A DNA stretch of 64,000 bases, taken from Microbacterium sp. CFH 31415. Its GTDB lineage: Bacteria; Actinomycetota; Actinomycetes; Actinomycetales; Microbacteriaceae. Within the stretch, counting starts at the first letter, position 1; every line of letters starts with the position of its first letter. Position numbers and translations under genes: made by a program. The stretch covers positions 1 to 64,000 of the forward strand of contig NZ_JAKYXC010000007.1 of NCBI RefSeq assembly GCF_022538185.1, given 5' to 3'. A model generated the notes under the pieces. It did no database searches. It was not told the origin of the DNA and saw only the letters and a list, made by a program, of their open reading frames with translations. Positions 34,169-42,495 of the stretch are shown piece after piece.

Positions 34169-34384
34169 TCACGTCACCGAAGGCGGGGGCTCCGTAGAGA
34201 AGCGCGTCAGCTTGTGGGTGCCGTCGCACCACGGCTTGATCGCCGAGGCTCCGCACCTGCACAGGGCGACCGTGCGCCGGGGATTGCGCAGCGGTTCGCC
34301 GTCGTCGCCGAGGATCTCGACGTCGCCGCGCACCAGCAGCGGCCCGTTCGCGCAGGCGGTGATGACTGGCGTCCGCCCGCTCAC
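34169..34384 (-). CDS. CDGSH iron-sulfur domain protein
   Basis: This 71-residue protein consists almost entirely of one CDGSH domain. The ligands are C42, C44, C53 and H57 in CRCGASAIKPWCDGTH, an exact fit to C-x-C-x2-S-x3-P-x-C-D-G-T-H. It should hold one [2Fe-2S] cluster with three Cys and one His. The GTG start overlaps the stop of the diiron-protein gene by 4 nt. Translational coupling suggests it delivers electrons or iron to that enzyme. Confidence 0.88.
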   Translation of the reverse strand: MSGRTPVITACANGPLLVRGDVEILGDDGEPLRNPRRTVALCRCGASAIKPWCDGTHKLTRFSTEPPPSVT

Positions 34385-35439
34385 GACGCGAACCCCTCCT
34401 CGGCCCGCAGCGACGACCGGCCGGCTTCGAATGCCGTGCGCATGTGGTCGGCCCCGAGGTCGTCGAGCGCGAGACACGCGGCGGCACCGAACATGATGTC
34501 GGGCACCAGCTCTGGCCGCTGCTCGCCCAGTGCACCCGCGAGGTCGTGCGCAGCGATCTGCTCGTGCACAGCGTCCGCCTCGACGTGCTCGTCGAAGTAA
34601 TCCGTCACCTCGGACTCGAAGCCCAGCCGCCGGAAGGCGTCGCCGTATGACCGGTTCGGAAGCGACGACGTCATCTCGAACGCCGCCAGGTGGCCCACGA
34701 TCGCGCCGACCAGGCGGCGGTTGAGCCCGAACATCGACATGGCGTTCTGTGCCGCGAAGGTCACCGCCGGCACCACGTCGGCATAGGCACCGTACGTGGA
34801 GTCCAGCCTGGCCCCGCGCATCGTGCGGGCGAAGATCTCGGCGTGAACCCGCTCGGGGCGGCCACCGCCGTATTCGTCTGACTGGATCTCGACCAGCGCG
34901 GCCTTCGGGCGACCGGTCAGGCGCGGGATGGCCCACGAGTGCGGGTCGGCCTCGCGGAGCGTGTAGATGCTGCGGTGGATCAGGAACTCGCGCGCCTGCT
35001 CGAGCGTCGCCTCCTTGGCGAGGAAGCGGGAGAGAGAGGGTCCGGGCGAGGGGGCCGTCAGGTCGAAAAGCGCCTGCGCGATCGCGGACGCCTTCGGCTC
35101 AGGGCTGTCGGGGACCTCGACGCGACGGCGCAGCGCCGCCTCGAAAGCCGACTCGAGGATGCCGCGCGCCTCGATCAGCGCAGGATGCCACTCCCAGCCG
35201 GCGTCGATCCACTCGAGCGACCCGTACGAGCTCGCGTAGAGCAGGAACAGCGTGAACTGGATGTCCTCATCGGTCGTGACGTCGTCGCTGGAGAGCACCG
35301 CCGCGCGGCACGCACCCACCATCGCGTCGCGGCGGTGCGCGACGTCGTCGTGCATCAGGATCGCGAGCGTCGTGGCGCTGAGCGGACCGCGCGGGCCGAA
35401 GGCGTGAAGGGCAGTGGATTCGATGTCGGCGATCGTCAT
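34381..35439 (-). CDS. Haem-oxygenase-like diiron (HDO) family protein, iron-containing redox enzyme
   Basis: This 352-residue all-helical protein of the iron-containing redox enzyme (haem-oxygenase-like) superfamily has possible iron ligands in SDEYGGGRPERVHAEIF (E, H), AFEMTSS (E) and YFDEHVEADAVHEQIA (D/E, H, H). Relatives include UndA, BesC, SznF and CADD, which do O2-dependent chemistry on fatty or amino acids. Starting at 35439 places the ATG behind AGGAGG. The length exceeds simple HDOs (about 230-260 residues) by an N-terminal helical region of about 110. The coupled CDGSH gene suggests a dedicated electron donor. Confidence 0.8.
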   Translation of the reverse strand: MTIADIESTALHAFGPRGPLSATTLAILMHDDVAHRRDAMVGACRAAVLSSDDVTTDEDIQFTLFLLYASSYGSLEWIDAGWEWHPALIEARGILESAFEAALRRRVEVPDSPEPKASAIAQALFDLTAPSPGPSLSRFLAKEATLEQAREFLIHRSIYTLREADPHSWAIPRLTGRPKAALVEIQSDEYGGGRPERVHAEIFARTMRGARLDSTYGAYADVVPAVTFAAQNAMSMFGLNRRLVGAIVGHLAAFEMTSSLPNRSYGDAFRRLGFESEVTDYFDEHVEADAVHEQIAAHDLAGALGEQRPELVPDIMFGAAACLALDDLGADHMRTAFEAGRSSLRAEEGFAS

Positions 35440-35536
35440 GGGTCCTCCTGATGGCACGACCGCGGGCTGCCGCGGCGATCGCTTCGACTCTCTCAGGCGC
35501 GACCCGCGAACCGGAGGGGTTGACGCCGCGCCGCGG

Positions 35537-36346
35537 TCAGGCTAGATCCGCTCGGCGGTGAGGTCGCGGCATCCGATCCGTCTGCGACCCCGTCGCTCGC
35601 CGCACGATCAGCCGCAGCCAGCGCAGCGGCGGGAAGTCGCGCGGCCAGTGCACGAGCACCGACCGGAACCCTCGCGTGAGGCGCACGCCGAACGAGCCGA
35701 CGTCGTCGCCGAACGGACGCATCGACATGCGCATGCCCAAGCCCCGGCGGTAGCGGATGACGTGCCGCTCGCCGACGTGGAAGGCGAGGTCGAGGTCGTC
35801 GTGCACCTCGGGATCGTGCCGGTGCACGTCGGCCCGGACGTCGTGCCACACGCGACGGCGCAGCGCGAGGTTCGATCCGAACAGCGGCAGGTGCCCGAGC
35901 GCCGGCGCGGTGGCCGCGACGTACGCCGCGAGGTAGACGGCGGCCAGCGGTGTCCGCAGCCACCGTGGCCCGTCCGCGAACGTCGCGCCTCCGGTGATCG
36001 CCCCGACGTCGGGCGCGTCCGCGAAGGCGGCGACGACCCGCTCGACCCACTCTGGCTGCGGAAGGCAGTCGGCGTCGAGCCGCAGCACGAGGTCTCCCGT
36101 GGCAGCGTCGTACCCGGCTGAGGATGCCGCGGGAATGCCCGGCTCTGCGCACGGGACGATCCGCGCCCCGGCGGCGCGGGCCACGCGAGCGGTGCCGTCG
36201 GACGAGCCGTTGTCGACGACGATGACTTCGTCGGCCTGACGCCTCTGGGCGGCCAGTGCGGCCAGGCAGGAGGCGAGCCGCTCGGCGTCGTTCTTCGCGG
36301 GAATGACGACCGAGACTCTGATGGCTGTCCTGCCGGGAGCGCTCAC
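35537..36346 (-). CDS. GT2-family glycosyltransferase
   Basis: This 269-residue GT-A transferase has SVVIPAKNDAERL, VIVVDNGSSDGTARVARAAGA and the metal-binding RLDADCLPQPEW (D-x-D). No clear catalytic-loop W motif or membrane anchor is seen; a short hydrophobic stretch near residue 140 (LAAVYLAAYVAATAPAL) could be membrane-associated. It starts with GTG. The role is probably cell-envelope glycan or lipid glycosylation. Neighbours give no clear pathway. Confidence 0.85.
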   Translation of the reverse strand: MSAPGRTAIRVSVVIPAKNDAERLASCLAALAAQRRQADEVIVVDNGSSDGTARVARAAGARIVPCAEPGIPAASSAGYDAATGDLVLRLDADCLPQPEWVERVVAAFADAPDVGAITGGATFADGPRWLRTPLAAVYLAAYVAATAPALGHLPLFGSNLALRRRVWHDVRADVHRHDPEVHDDLDLAFHVGERHVIRYRRGLGMRMSMRPFGDDVGSFGVRLTRGFRSVLVHWPRDFPPLRWLRLIVRRATGSQTDRMPRPHRRADLA

Positions 36347-36359
36347 TGCTGCTCCCGGG

Positions 36360-37328
36360 TCAGGCGAGCGCTCGCAGGCGCTCCAGCAGGGGCTCCGCGA
36401 CCTCGGTCACGAAGCGCTCCTGCTGCTCGTCGCCGATCTGGACGACGGCGATGTCGGTGAACCCCGCGTCGATGAACGGCCGCACGCTCTCGGCGAGCTC
36501 ATCGAGGTCGGGTCCGCACGCGATCGCCTCGGCGACGTCGTCGGTCCGCACGAACTGGCTCGCGGCAGCGAAGCCCGCGGGCGTCGGAAGGTCGGCGTTG
36601 ACCTGCCACCCACCGCCGAACCAGCGGAACTGGTCGTGCGCCCGTTCGACCGCCGTCTCCAGGTCGGGGTCCCACGAGATGGGTACCTGGCCGATCTTGC
36701 GCGACGGGCCCGGATGCGCGGCATCCCACCCCGCCACCAGATCCTTTTCGGGCGTCACCGCGATCATGTGGTCGGCCAGAGGAGCGAAGCGCTCGATCGA
36801 GTCGCCGCCCGAGACCGCGATGCCGATCGGCACGCCGTCCTCGGGCGCGTCCCACACCCGGGCCGAATCGACCCGGAAGTATTCGCCGTCGAAGGTCACG
36901 AGCTCGCCCGAGTGCAGCTCGCGGATGATCTCCACCGCCTCCTCGAGCATGCTCTGGCGCGTGCCGACGCCCGGCCAGCCCTCGCCGACGACGTGCTCGT
37001 TGAGGCTCTCACCCGACCCCAGGCCGAGCACGAACCGCCCCTCCGAAAGCAGCTGCATCGTCGCGGACTTCTGCGCCACGACCGCCGGGTGATACCGCAT
37101 CGTCGGGCACGTGACGTAGGTCATGAGCTCGACCCGCGAGGTGGCCTGCGCGACGGCGCCGAGCACGGTCCACGCGTACGGCGAGTGACCCTGCGTGGTG
37201 AGCCAGGGCGAGTAGTGGTCGCTCGACACCTCGAAGTCGAATCCGGCCTCCTCGGCCGCCTGGGCGTAGCGCACGAGCTCCCTCGGCCCGCTCTGCTCGG
37301 TCATCAGGGTGTAGCCGAATCGCACCAT
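36360..37328 (-). CDS. LLM-class F420-dependent oxidoreductase
   Basis: This 322-residue luciferase-like TIM barrel close to F420-dependent glucose-6-phosphate dehydrogenase relatives contains FEVSSDHYSPWLTTQGHSPYAW, TYVTCPTMRYHPAVVAQKSATM, LGLGSGESLNEHVVGEGWP and GIAVSGGDSIERFAPL. It should use F420 for hydride transfer to an unknown substrate. It lies 13 bp downstream of the GT2 gene. The conserved Cys in TCPTMRYHP is typical of the TIGR03557-like group. Confidence 0.88.
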   Translation of the reverse strand: MVRFGYTLMTEQSGPRELVRYAQAAEEAGFDFEVSSDHYSPWLTTQGHSPYAWTVLGAVAQATSRVELMTYVTCPTMRYHPAVVAQKSATMQLLSEGRFVLGLGSGESLNEHVVGEGWPGVGTRQSMLEEAVEIIRELHSGELVTFDGEYFRVDSARVWDAPEDGVPIGIAVSGGDSIERFAPLADHMIAVTPEKDLVAGWDAAHPGPSRKIGQVPISWDPDLETAVERAHDQFRWFGGGWQVNADLPTPAGFAAASQFVRTDDVAEAIACGPDLDELAESVRPFIDAGFTDIAVVQIGDEQQERFVTEVAEPLLERLRALA

Positions 37329-37507
37329 GCTCGTCGTCGCTCCTCACTCGTCCTCGGCCGCGACGTGACTGCGCGCGGCCACGTGACGAGCCTGCGCGAC
37401 ACCCGGTGACGGGCGCGACGGGGTTGACAGCGCGCGGCACCGGCGTCTATCCGGACCGTGCTCGCCTCGGCGGGGCGGATGCGGCGCGGGTCTCGATCGG
37501 CCGCGGG

Positions 37508-38050
37508 TCAGGCCACGAGGTCGTCGACGAGCGCGACCTTCGCGTAGCCCGCGGCGAGCGCCGCCATGAATGCCGCGTGCACGTCGGCACCGCCGATCCG
37601 GTTGCCGCCGAACTCGAGATCGGGCGCGGCGCACGCGTCCGCGGCGACGGTCACGGCAAAGCCGAAGTCGGACGCCGCGCGCACCGTCGCGTCGACGCAC
37701 ATGCTGCTCTGCATGCCGATGACGAGGACCTCGGATGCCGCGGCCCCGCGCAGCAGGTCGTTCAGGGGAGTCCCGAGGAAGGAATTCGGGTGCGTCTTCG
37801 GCACGACGGTCTCGCCGGCGAGCGGCGCGACGCGCGAGTCGATCTCGCCGCCGGGCGTACCCGGTGCGAGCATCCCGGCTCCGGGTTCGCGGCTTTCGTG
37901 CCGCACATGGATCACCGGCCGTCCGGACGCGCGCTGATCAGCCAGCAGCACCGCGGCGCGCTCGGCGGCGGCATCCGCTCCCACCAGCGGGTACGCGCCG
38001 CCCGGGAAGTAGTCCCGCTGGATATCCACGATCACGAGGACCCGAGTCAT
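37508..38050 (-). CDS. Isochorismatase-family cysteine hydrolase
   Basis: This 180-residue cysteine hydrolase has an intact triad: D9 (VDIQRDYFPGG), K85 (VPKTHPNSF) and C118 (GMQSSMCVDATVRAASDFGF). The family includes nicotinamidases and N-carbamoyl amide hydrolases. The ATG overlaps the stop of the TetR gene. The divergent agmatine deiminase makes N-carbamoylputrescine, a carbamoyl amine. Hydrolysis of that compound or a related amide is an attractive but unproven role. Confidence 0.87.
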   Translation of the reverse strand: MTRVLVIVDIQRDYFPGGAYPLVGADAAAERAAVLLADQRASGRPVIHVRHESREPGAGMLAPGTPGGEIDSRVAPLAGETVVPKTHPNSFLGTPLNDLLRGAAASEVLVIGMQSSMCVDATVRAASDFGFAVTVAADACAAPDLEFGGNRIGGADVHAAFMAALAAGYAKVALVDDLVA

Positions 38051-38703
38051 GTGGCGCCTTCCGGAGCGTGCGGTGCAGTGACGGTCGCGCCGGGCGAGGT
38101 GAGCACCCCGGACGGCAGGTCGAGCATCGCCTCGACCGAGCGCAGCAGCAGACGCACGCGCTCCGATGCATCCTGCCACGCCACGAGAGAATGCGCGTTG
38201 AGGCCGTCGACCATGCCGAGCGTCTGGGCAGCGATCGCGTCCGGGTCGTCGCAGCGGAACTCCTCCGCGGTCCGGCCACGTTCGAGGATGCCGCCGAGGA
38301 AGCGACGCCACGCGTCCATCTGCTCGCGCACGCGCTCGGCGAGCAGGTTGTTGCGCCGGCCGAGCGACCAGCTCTGCACCCAGATCAGCGTTACCTCGCC
38401 CCTGCCGTCGTCGAGCAGGCTCGCCAGCACCGCGGACAGCGCATCGGCCGCGGAGCGGTGGTTCCCGGCCAGCGCGATCACCTCGGCGAGTTCGTCGCCG
38501 ACGACGCCCGAGAACGTGTCGGCGACGAGTTCGTCCATGCTCGGCACATAGTGCGCGACCAGTGCCGGTGCGACTCCGACCCCGGTCGCGACCGCCCGCA
38601 GCGTCACGGCGGCGAGGCCCGACTCGAGCGCGATGGCGCGGGCGGCGTCGGCGATCTGGGTGACGCGCTCGGCAGCGGATCTTCGCGTGGGTGTTGACTG
38701 CAT
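38047..38703 (-). CDS. TetR family transcriptional regulator of the agmatine cluster
   Basis: This 218-residue protein has an N-terminal helix-turn-helix (IADAARAIALESGLAAVTLRAVATGVGVAPALVAHYV region) and a BetI/TetR_C-like ligand domain. An ATG at 38703 is preceded by an in-frame GTG. It is divergent from agmatine deiminase, with a perfect 16-bp palindrome between them, and is co-transcribed with the cysteine hydrolase. It probably represses both transcripts until a polyamine-related ligand binds. Confidence 0.88.
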   Translation of the reverse strand: MQSTPTRRSAAERVTQIADAARAIALESGLAAVTLRAVATGVGVAPALVAHYVPSMDELVADTFSGVVGDELAEVIALAGNHRSAADALSAVLASLLDDGRGEVTLIWVQSWSLGRRNNLLAERVREQMDAWRRFLGGILERGRTAEEFRCDDPDAIAAQTLGMVDGLNAHSLVAWQDASERVRLLLRSVEAMLDLPSGVLTSPGATVTAPHAPEGAT

Positions 38704-38732
38704 CACGGACGATTCTGTACCGTGATCCCGAA

Positions 38733-38748
38733 TTGATCAAGTGATCAA
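38733..38748. promoter_or_regulatory. Palindromic TetR operator between tetR and agmatine deiminase
   Basis: TTGATCA-AG-TGATCAA is a perfect inverted repeat with 7-bp arms. It lies in the 65-bp divergent promoter, 20 bp before the aguA start and 30 bp before the tetR start, so one bound dimer could block both genes. Confidence 0.75.
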
Positions 38749-38768
38749 CAGAACGGGAAGGACGACTC

Positions 38769-39800
38769 ATGGCCTGGCGGATGCCCTCCGAGACGACGCC
38801 GCACGAGCGCACATGGATGGCCTTCCCCCGCGAGGGCCAGACACTGGGCGCCTCCCCTGCAGAGCGGGAGGAGTGCTACGCCGCGTGGACGGCGACCGCC
38901 CATGCCGTCGCCGAGTTCGAGCCGGTGACGATGGTCGTCGATCCGTCCGAGACCGACCGCGCCCGGCGCATGATGTCGAGTGACATCGAGATCGTCGAAG
39001 CGCCTCTGGACGAGTTCTGGATGCGCGACTTCGGCCCCACGTTCGTCGTGGACGACGAGCTTCCCGGCGTGCTCGGCGCAGTGGACTGGATCTTCAACGG
39101 CTGGGGAGCGCCCGAGTGGGCGGAGTGGGGACTGTCCGCCCGGATCGGGCGGTTCGTGACCGACCTCGTCGGGGCGGAGCACATCAGCTCGGCGCTCGTG
39201 AACGAGGGTGGCGGCATCCACGTCGACGGTGAGGGCACCGTGCTGCTGACCGAGACCGTGCAGCTCGATCCGCGCCGCAACCCCTACGCCGACCGCGCCC
39301 GGGTCGAGGCCGAGCTGGCCCGCACGATCGGCACCTCGCACGCCATCTGGCTGCCGCGCGGGCTCACGCGCGACTACGACGACTTCGGCACGAACGGCCA
39401 CGTCGACATCGTCGCGACCATCCCGTCCCCCGGGCGTGTGCTGCTGCACCACCAGGGCGACCCCGGGCATCCCGACCACGCCGTCACCCGCGAGCTGCGC
39501 GCGGTCTTCGAGAACGAGACCGACGCGGCCGGCCGCCGATGGGACGTCGTCGACGTCCCCGCGCCGGCGACGCTCCGCGACCGCGAGGGCTTCGTCGACT
39601 GGAGCTACATCAACCACCTCGTCGTGAACGGCGGCGTCATCGCGTGCGGATTCGGCGAAGAGGAAGCGGATGCCGCGGCCCGCGGCATCCTGTCGGAGGC
39701 ATACCCCGGACGCAGGGTCGTGAGCGTCGACGCGAGACCGATCTTCGCCCGCGGCGGAGGCATCCACTGCATCACCCAGCAGCAGCCGGCGGTGGCGTGA
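38769..39800 (+). CDS. aguA: Agmatine deiminase
   Basis: This 343-residue guanidine-modifying enzyme converts agmatine to N-carbamoylputrescine and ammonia. Conserved blocks are WMRDFGPTF, NEGGGIHVDGEG, GHVDIVATIPSPG and the C-terminal nucleophile GGGIHCITQQQP (about C334). ATG follows GGGAAGGA. Its stop overlaps the amidase start by one base (TGATG), so the two are translated together. No standard nitrilase-type AguB is present in the window. Confidence 0.93.
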   Translation: MAWRMPSETTPHERTWMAFPREGQTLGASPAEREECYAAWTATAHAVAEFEPVTMVVDPSETDRARRMMSSDIEIVEAPLDEFWMRDFGPTFVVDDELPGVLGAVDWIFNGWGAPEWAEWGLSARIGRFVTDLVGAEHISSALVNEGGGIHVDGEGTVLLTETVQLDPRRNPYADRARVEAELARTIGTSHAIWLPRGLTRDYDDFGTNGHVDIVATIPSPGRVLLHHQGDPGHPDHAVTRELRAVFENETDAAGRRWDVVDVPAPATLRDREGFVDWSYINHLVVNGGVIACGFGEEEADAAARGILSEAYPGRRVVSVDARPIFARGGGIHCITQQQPAVA

Positions 39801-41524
39801 TGGTCGACGTCGTCGAGGCCACCATCGCGGAGCTGCGGGCGGCGCTCGAGAGCGGCGAGGCGACGAGCGTCGAGCTCGTCCGCGCCTACCTCGCGCGCAT
39901 CGACGCATATGACGGCCCCGAGACCGAGACCGCGCTCAACGCCGTGGTCGTGCGCAACCCCGACGCGCTCGCAGAGGCCGAGGCATCCGATGCTCGTCGC
40001 GCTGCCGGCGAGACCCTCGGCCCGCTTGACGGCATCCCGTACACCGCCAAAGACAGCTACCTCGTGGCCGGGCTCACCGCCGCGGCCGGCAGCCCCGCGT
40101 TCGCCGACCTCGTCGCGCAGCGCGACGCCTTCACGATCGAGCGCCTGCGCGCGGGCGGAGCCATCTGCCTCGGCCTGACGAACATGCCTCCGATGGCCAA
40201 CGGCGGCATGCAGCGCGGACTCTACGGCCGCGCCGAGAGCCCCTACAACGGGGCCTACCTGACGGCGCCCTTCGCGTCGGGCTCCTCCAACGGCTCGGGC
40301 ACCGCGACCGCGGCGAGCTTCGCGGCGTTCGGGCTGGGTGAGGAGACCTGGTCGAGCGGCCGCGGGCCCGCGTCCAACAACGCCCTGTGCGCCTACACCC
40401 CGTCGCGCGGCGTGATCTCGGTGCGCGGCAACTGGCCGCTGGTGCCCACGATGGACGTCGTCGTGCCGCACACGCGCACGATGGGCGACCTGCTCGACGT
40501 GCTCGACGTCGTCGTCGCCGACGACCCCGAGGCGCGCGGCGACTTCTGGCGCGCACAGCCGTGGATCCCGCTGCCGGCCGCGTCGGACGTCCGGCCGCAC
40601 TCCTACGCCGCGCTCGGCCGCATCGCCGCCGAACCCCACGACGTGCTCGACGGATGTCGCATCGGCGTCCCGCGGATGTACATCAACGCCGACCACGACG
40701 CCGGAACCGCCGACTCTCCCGGCATCGGCGGCCCCACCGGCACCCGCATCGAGACGCGTCCGTCGGTCATCGACCTGTGGGAGGCCGCGCGCCGCGACCT
40801 CGAAGCGCATGGGGCGACCGTCGTCGAGGTGGACTTCCCGGTCGTGTCGAACTACGAGGGCGACCGCCCGGGCGCGCCCACCATCCGCACCCGCGGCTAC
40901 GTCACTTCCTCCTATCTGCAGCGCGAGATCGTCGACCTGTCGGCGTGGGCGTGGGACGACTTTCTCGACGCGAACGGCGACCCCCGCCTCTCGTCGCTGA
41001 CCGACGTCGACGGAGCACAGATCTTCCCCCACCCCGTCGGCGCCCTGCCCGACCGCTACACCGGCTTCGAGGACGACATCGCCGAGTACCCGGCGCAGGT
41101 GCGCGAGCACCCGGTGTCGTCGATGACCGACATCCCCGAGCTGGAGGCGGGCCTCCACGGCCTGGAGCGCACGCGCAAGGTCGACCTCGAGGACTGGATG
41201 GACACCCTCGCGCTCGATGCCGTCGTGTTCCCCGCGGTCGCCGACGTCGGCCCGGCCGACATGGACGTCAATCCGGCCTCGGCCGACCTCGGCTGGCGCA
41301 ACGGCGTCTGGATCGCCAACGGCAACCTCGCGATGCGCCACCTCGGCATCCCTTCGGTCACGGTGCCGATGGGGCTCATGGACGACATCGGGATGCCGGT
41401 GGGCCTCACCTTCTGCGGGCGCGCATACTCCGACTCGGCGCTGCTGCAGCTGGCGGCCGCGTTCGAGGCCACGGGACACCGCCGCACCGAGCCCCCGCGC
41501 ACGCCCCGCCTGACGTCGGACTGA
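39800..41524 (+). CDS. Amidase-signature family amidase
   Basis: This 574-residue serine amidase has the catalytic Lys in GIPYTAKDSYLV and a Ser-Ser segment (ASGSSNGSGTATAASFAAFGLGEETWSS) matching the GGSSGGS signature in divergent form, so the Ser-cisSer-Lys triad looks intact. It is longer than many family members (about 470) through an insertion at about residues 240-320. It is coupled to aguA, so it may hydrolyse the N-carbamoylputrescine product or another amide formed in the pathway (inference). Confidence 0.87.
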   Translation: MVDVVEATIAELRAALESGEATSVELVRAYLARIDAYDGPETETALNAVVVRNPDALAEAEASDARRAAGETLGPLDGIPYTAKDSYLVAGLTAAAGSPAFADLVAQRDAFTIERLRAGGAICLGLTNMPPMANGGMQRGLYGRAESPYNGAYLTAPFASGSSNGSGTATAASFAAFGLGEETWSSGRGPASNNALCAYTPSRGVISVRGNWPLVPTMDVVVPHTRTMGDLLDVLDVVVADDPEARGDFWRAQPWIPLPAASDVRPHSYAALGRIAAEPHDVLDGCRIGVPRMYINADHDAGTADSPGIGGPTGTRIETRPSVIDLWEAARRDLEAHGATVVEVDFPVVSNYEGDRPGAPTIRTRGYVTSSYLQREIVDLSAWAWDDFLDANGDPRLSSLTDVDGAQIFPHPVGALPDRYTGFEDDIAEYPAQVREHPVSSMTDIPELEAGLHGLERTRKVDLEDWMDTLALDAVVFPAVADVGPADMDVNPASADLGWRNGVWIANGNLAMRHLGIPSVTVPMGLMDDIGMPVGLTFCGRAYSDSALLQLAAAFEATGHRRTEPPRTPRLTSD

Positions 41525-41673
41525 CGCTTCGCACCTCGGGAGACGCCCCACCCCGCCGTACCGTCTCACGACCGCGCGCCCCTGGGCGACCGCGCCCGGG
41601 TCGTTCGGCGGGCACTCCCCCGCGCCGACCCCGCCGGTCCTGGAGAACGGTACGCGAGAGCGTCGGATGACCT

Positions 41674-41742
41674 CCGGTATTCAGTGTTGCTATCTACCGG
41701 TACTTAGTGTTACCGTCTACTGGTACTCAGCATCGCTGAGTA
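41674..41742. repeat. Three tandem 23-bp repeats upstream of padR
   Basis: Units begin at 41674, 41697 and 41720 and share YGGTAYTYAG...TCTA. The first two are most alike (CCGGTATTCAGTGTTG / CCGGTACTTAGTGTTA). The third holds a perfect CTCAGC-ATC-GCTGAG inverted repeat. The array ends 17 bp before the padR start codon. It is best read as a cluster of PadR operators giving cooperative autorepression. Confidence 0.7.
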
Positions 41743-41759
41743 GATGGAGGCGATGCGCG

Positions 41760-42122
41760 ATGGGCAATCAGATGACGGAGATGCTCAAGGGCACGCTGGA
41801 GGGCATCGTGCTCGCCACGCTGTCAGTCCGGCCGGCGTACGGCTACGAGATCACGGCCAGCCTGCGCGACGAGGGGTTCTCGGATCTCGTCGAGGGAACC
41901 GTGTACGCCCTCCTCGTGCGCATCGAGCAGCGCGGTCTCGTCGATGTCGAGAAGGTGCCGTCCGAGAAGGGCCCGCCGCGCAAGGTGTACTCGCTCAACG
42001 CGCAGGGCCGCGAGCAGCTCGCCGAGTTCTGGAGGACCTGGAGCTTCCTCGCAGGGCGCATCGAACAGCTCCACCGAAGCACAGACCCAGACCAGGCAGT
42101 TCAGACCGAAGGAGACCGGTGA
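41760..42122 (+). CDS. PadR family transcriptional regulator
   Basis: This 120-residue winged-helix repressor of the PadR family has MLKGTLEGIVLATLSVRPAYGYEIT, then EGTVYALLVRIEQRGLVDVEK with the basic wing KGPPRKVYSLN, and a short C-terminal dimerisation helix. It is first in an operon with a DUF1048 protein and an ABC exporter, the usual layout for a drug-responsive PadR switch. The ATG at 41760 is preferred over 41667, which lies upstream of the repeats. Confidence 0.9.
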   Translation: MGNQMTEMLKGTLEGIVLATLSVRPAYGYEITASLRDEGFSDLVEGTVYALLVRIEQRGLVDVEKVPSEKGPPRKVYSLNAQGREQLAEFWRTWSFLAGRIEQLHRSTDPDQAVQTEGDR

Positions 42123-42123
42123 C

Positions 42124-42495
42124 ATGGCCGCGAAATGGATCGAATTCTTGACCGGCTCACTCGAGCAGAAGAAGCAGTACAAACAGGACAAGGCACGCAT
42201 CGACGGGCTCCCCGAGCCCTATGCCACCGCGGCGAAGGCGATGCACCGGTACCTCATGTACTACGGCGGTGTCACCGACGGAGACACCATGACCCAGATG
42301 TTCACCGACCTGGCCGACCTGTGGGAGCGTGCTGCGGTGGACGGCACACCGGTGGGCGACATCGTCGGCGACGACCCCGTCGAGTTCGCCGAGACCTTCG
42401 CCCAGGCCTACGCCGGCACCCGGTGGATCGACAAGGAGCGCGCTCGCCTCACGAAGGCGATGGACGACGCTCGACGAGAGGACGGGGAGCAATGA
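42124..42495 (+). CDS. DUF1048-family protein
   Basis: This 123-residue soluble helical protein of the DUF1048 family contains KAMHRYLMYYGGVTDG and DPVEFAETFAQAYAGTRWIDKERARL. Such genes regularly sit between padR and ABC exporter genes in Gram-positive bacteria, but their biochemical role is not established. It is 1 bp after padR, and its stop overlaps the ATPase ATG. Confidence 0.82.
   Translation: MAAKWIEFLTGSLEQKKQYKQDKARIDGLPEPYATAAKAMHRYLMYYGGVTDGDTMTQMFTDLADLWERAAVDGTPVGDIVGDDPVEFAETFAQAYAGTRWIDKERARLTKAMDDARREDGEQ

Noticed and set aside
37424-37429. A perfect TTGACA hexamer on the + strand
   Set aside because: No matching -10 and no + strand gene follows. The next genes are on the minus strand.
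39605-41569. A 654-codon minus-strand frame over the amidase gene
   Set aside because: The sense strand encodes a full amidase with catalytic motifs. The antisense product is biased Arg/Val/Gly sequence without domains.
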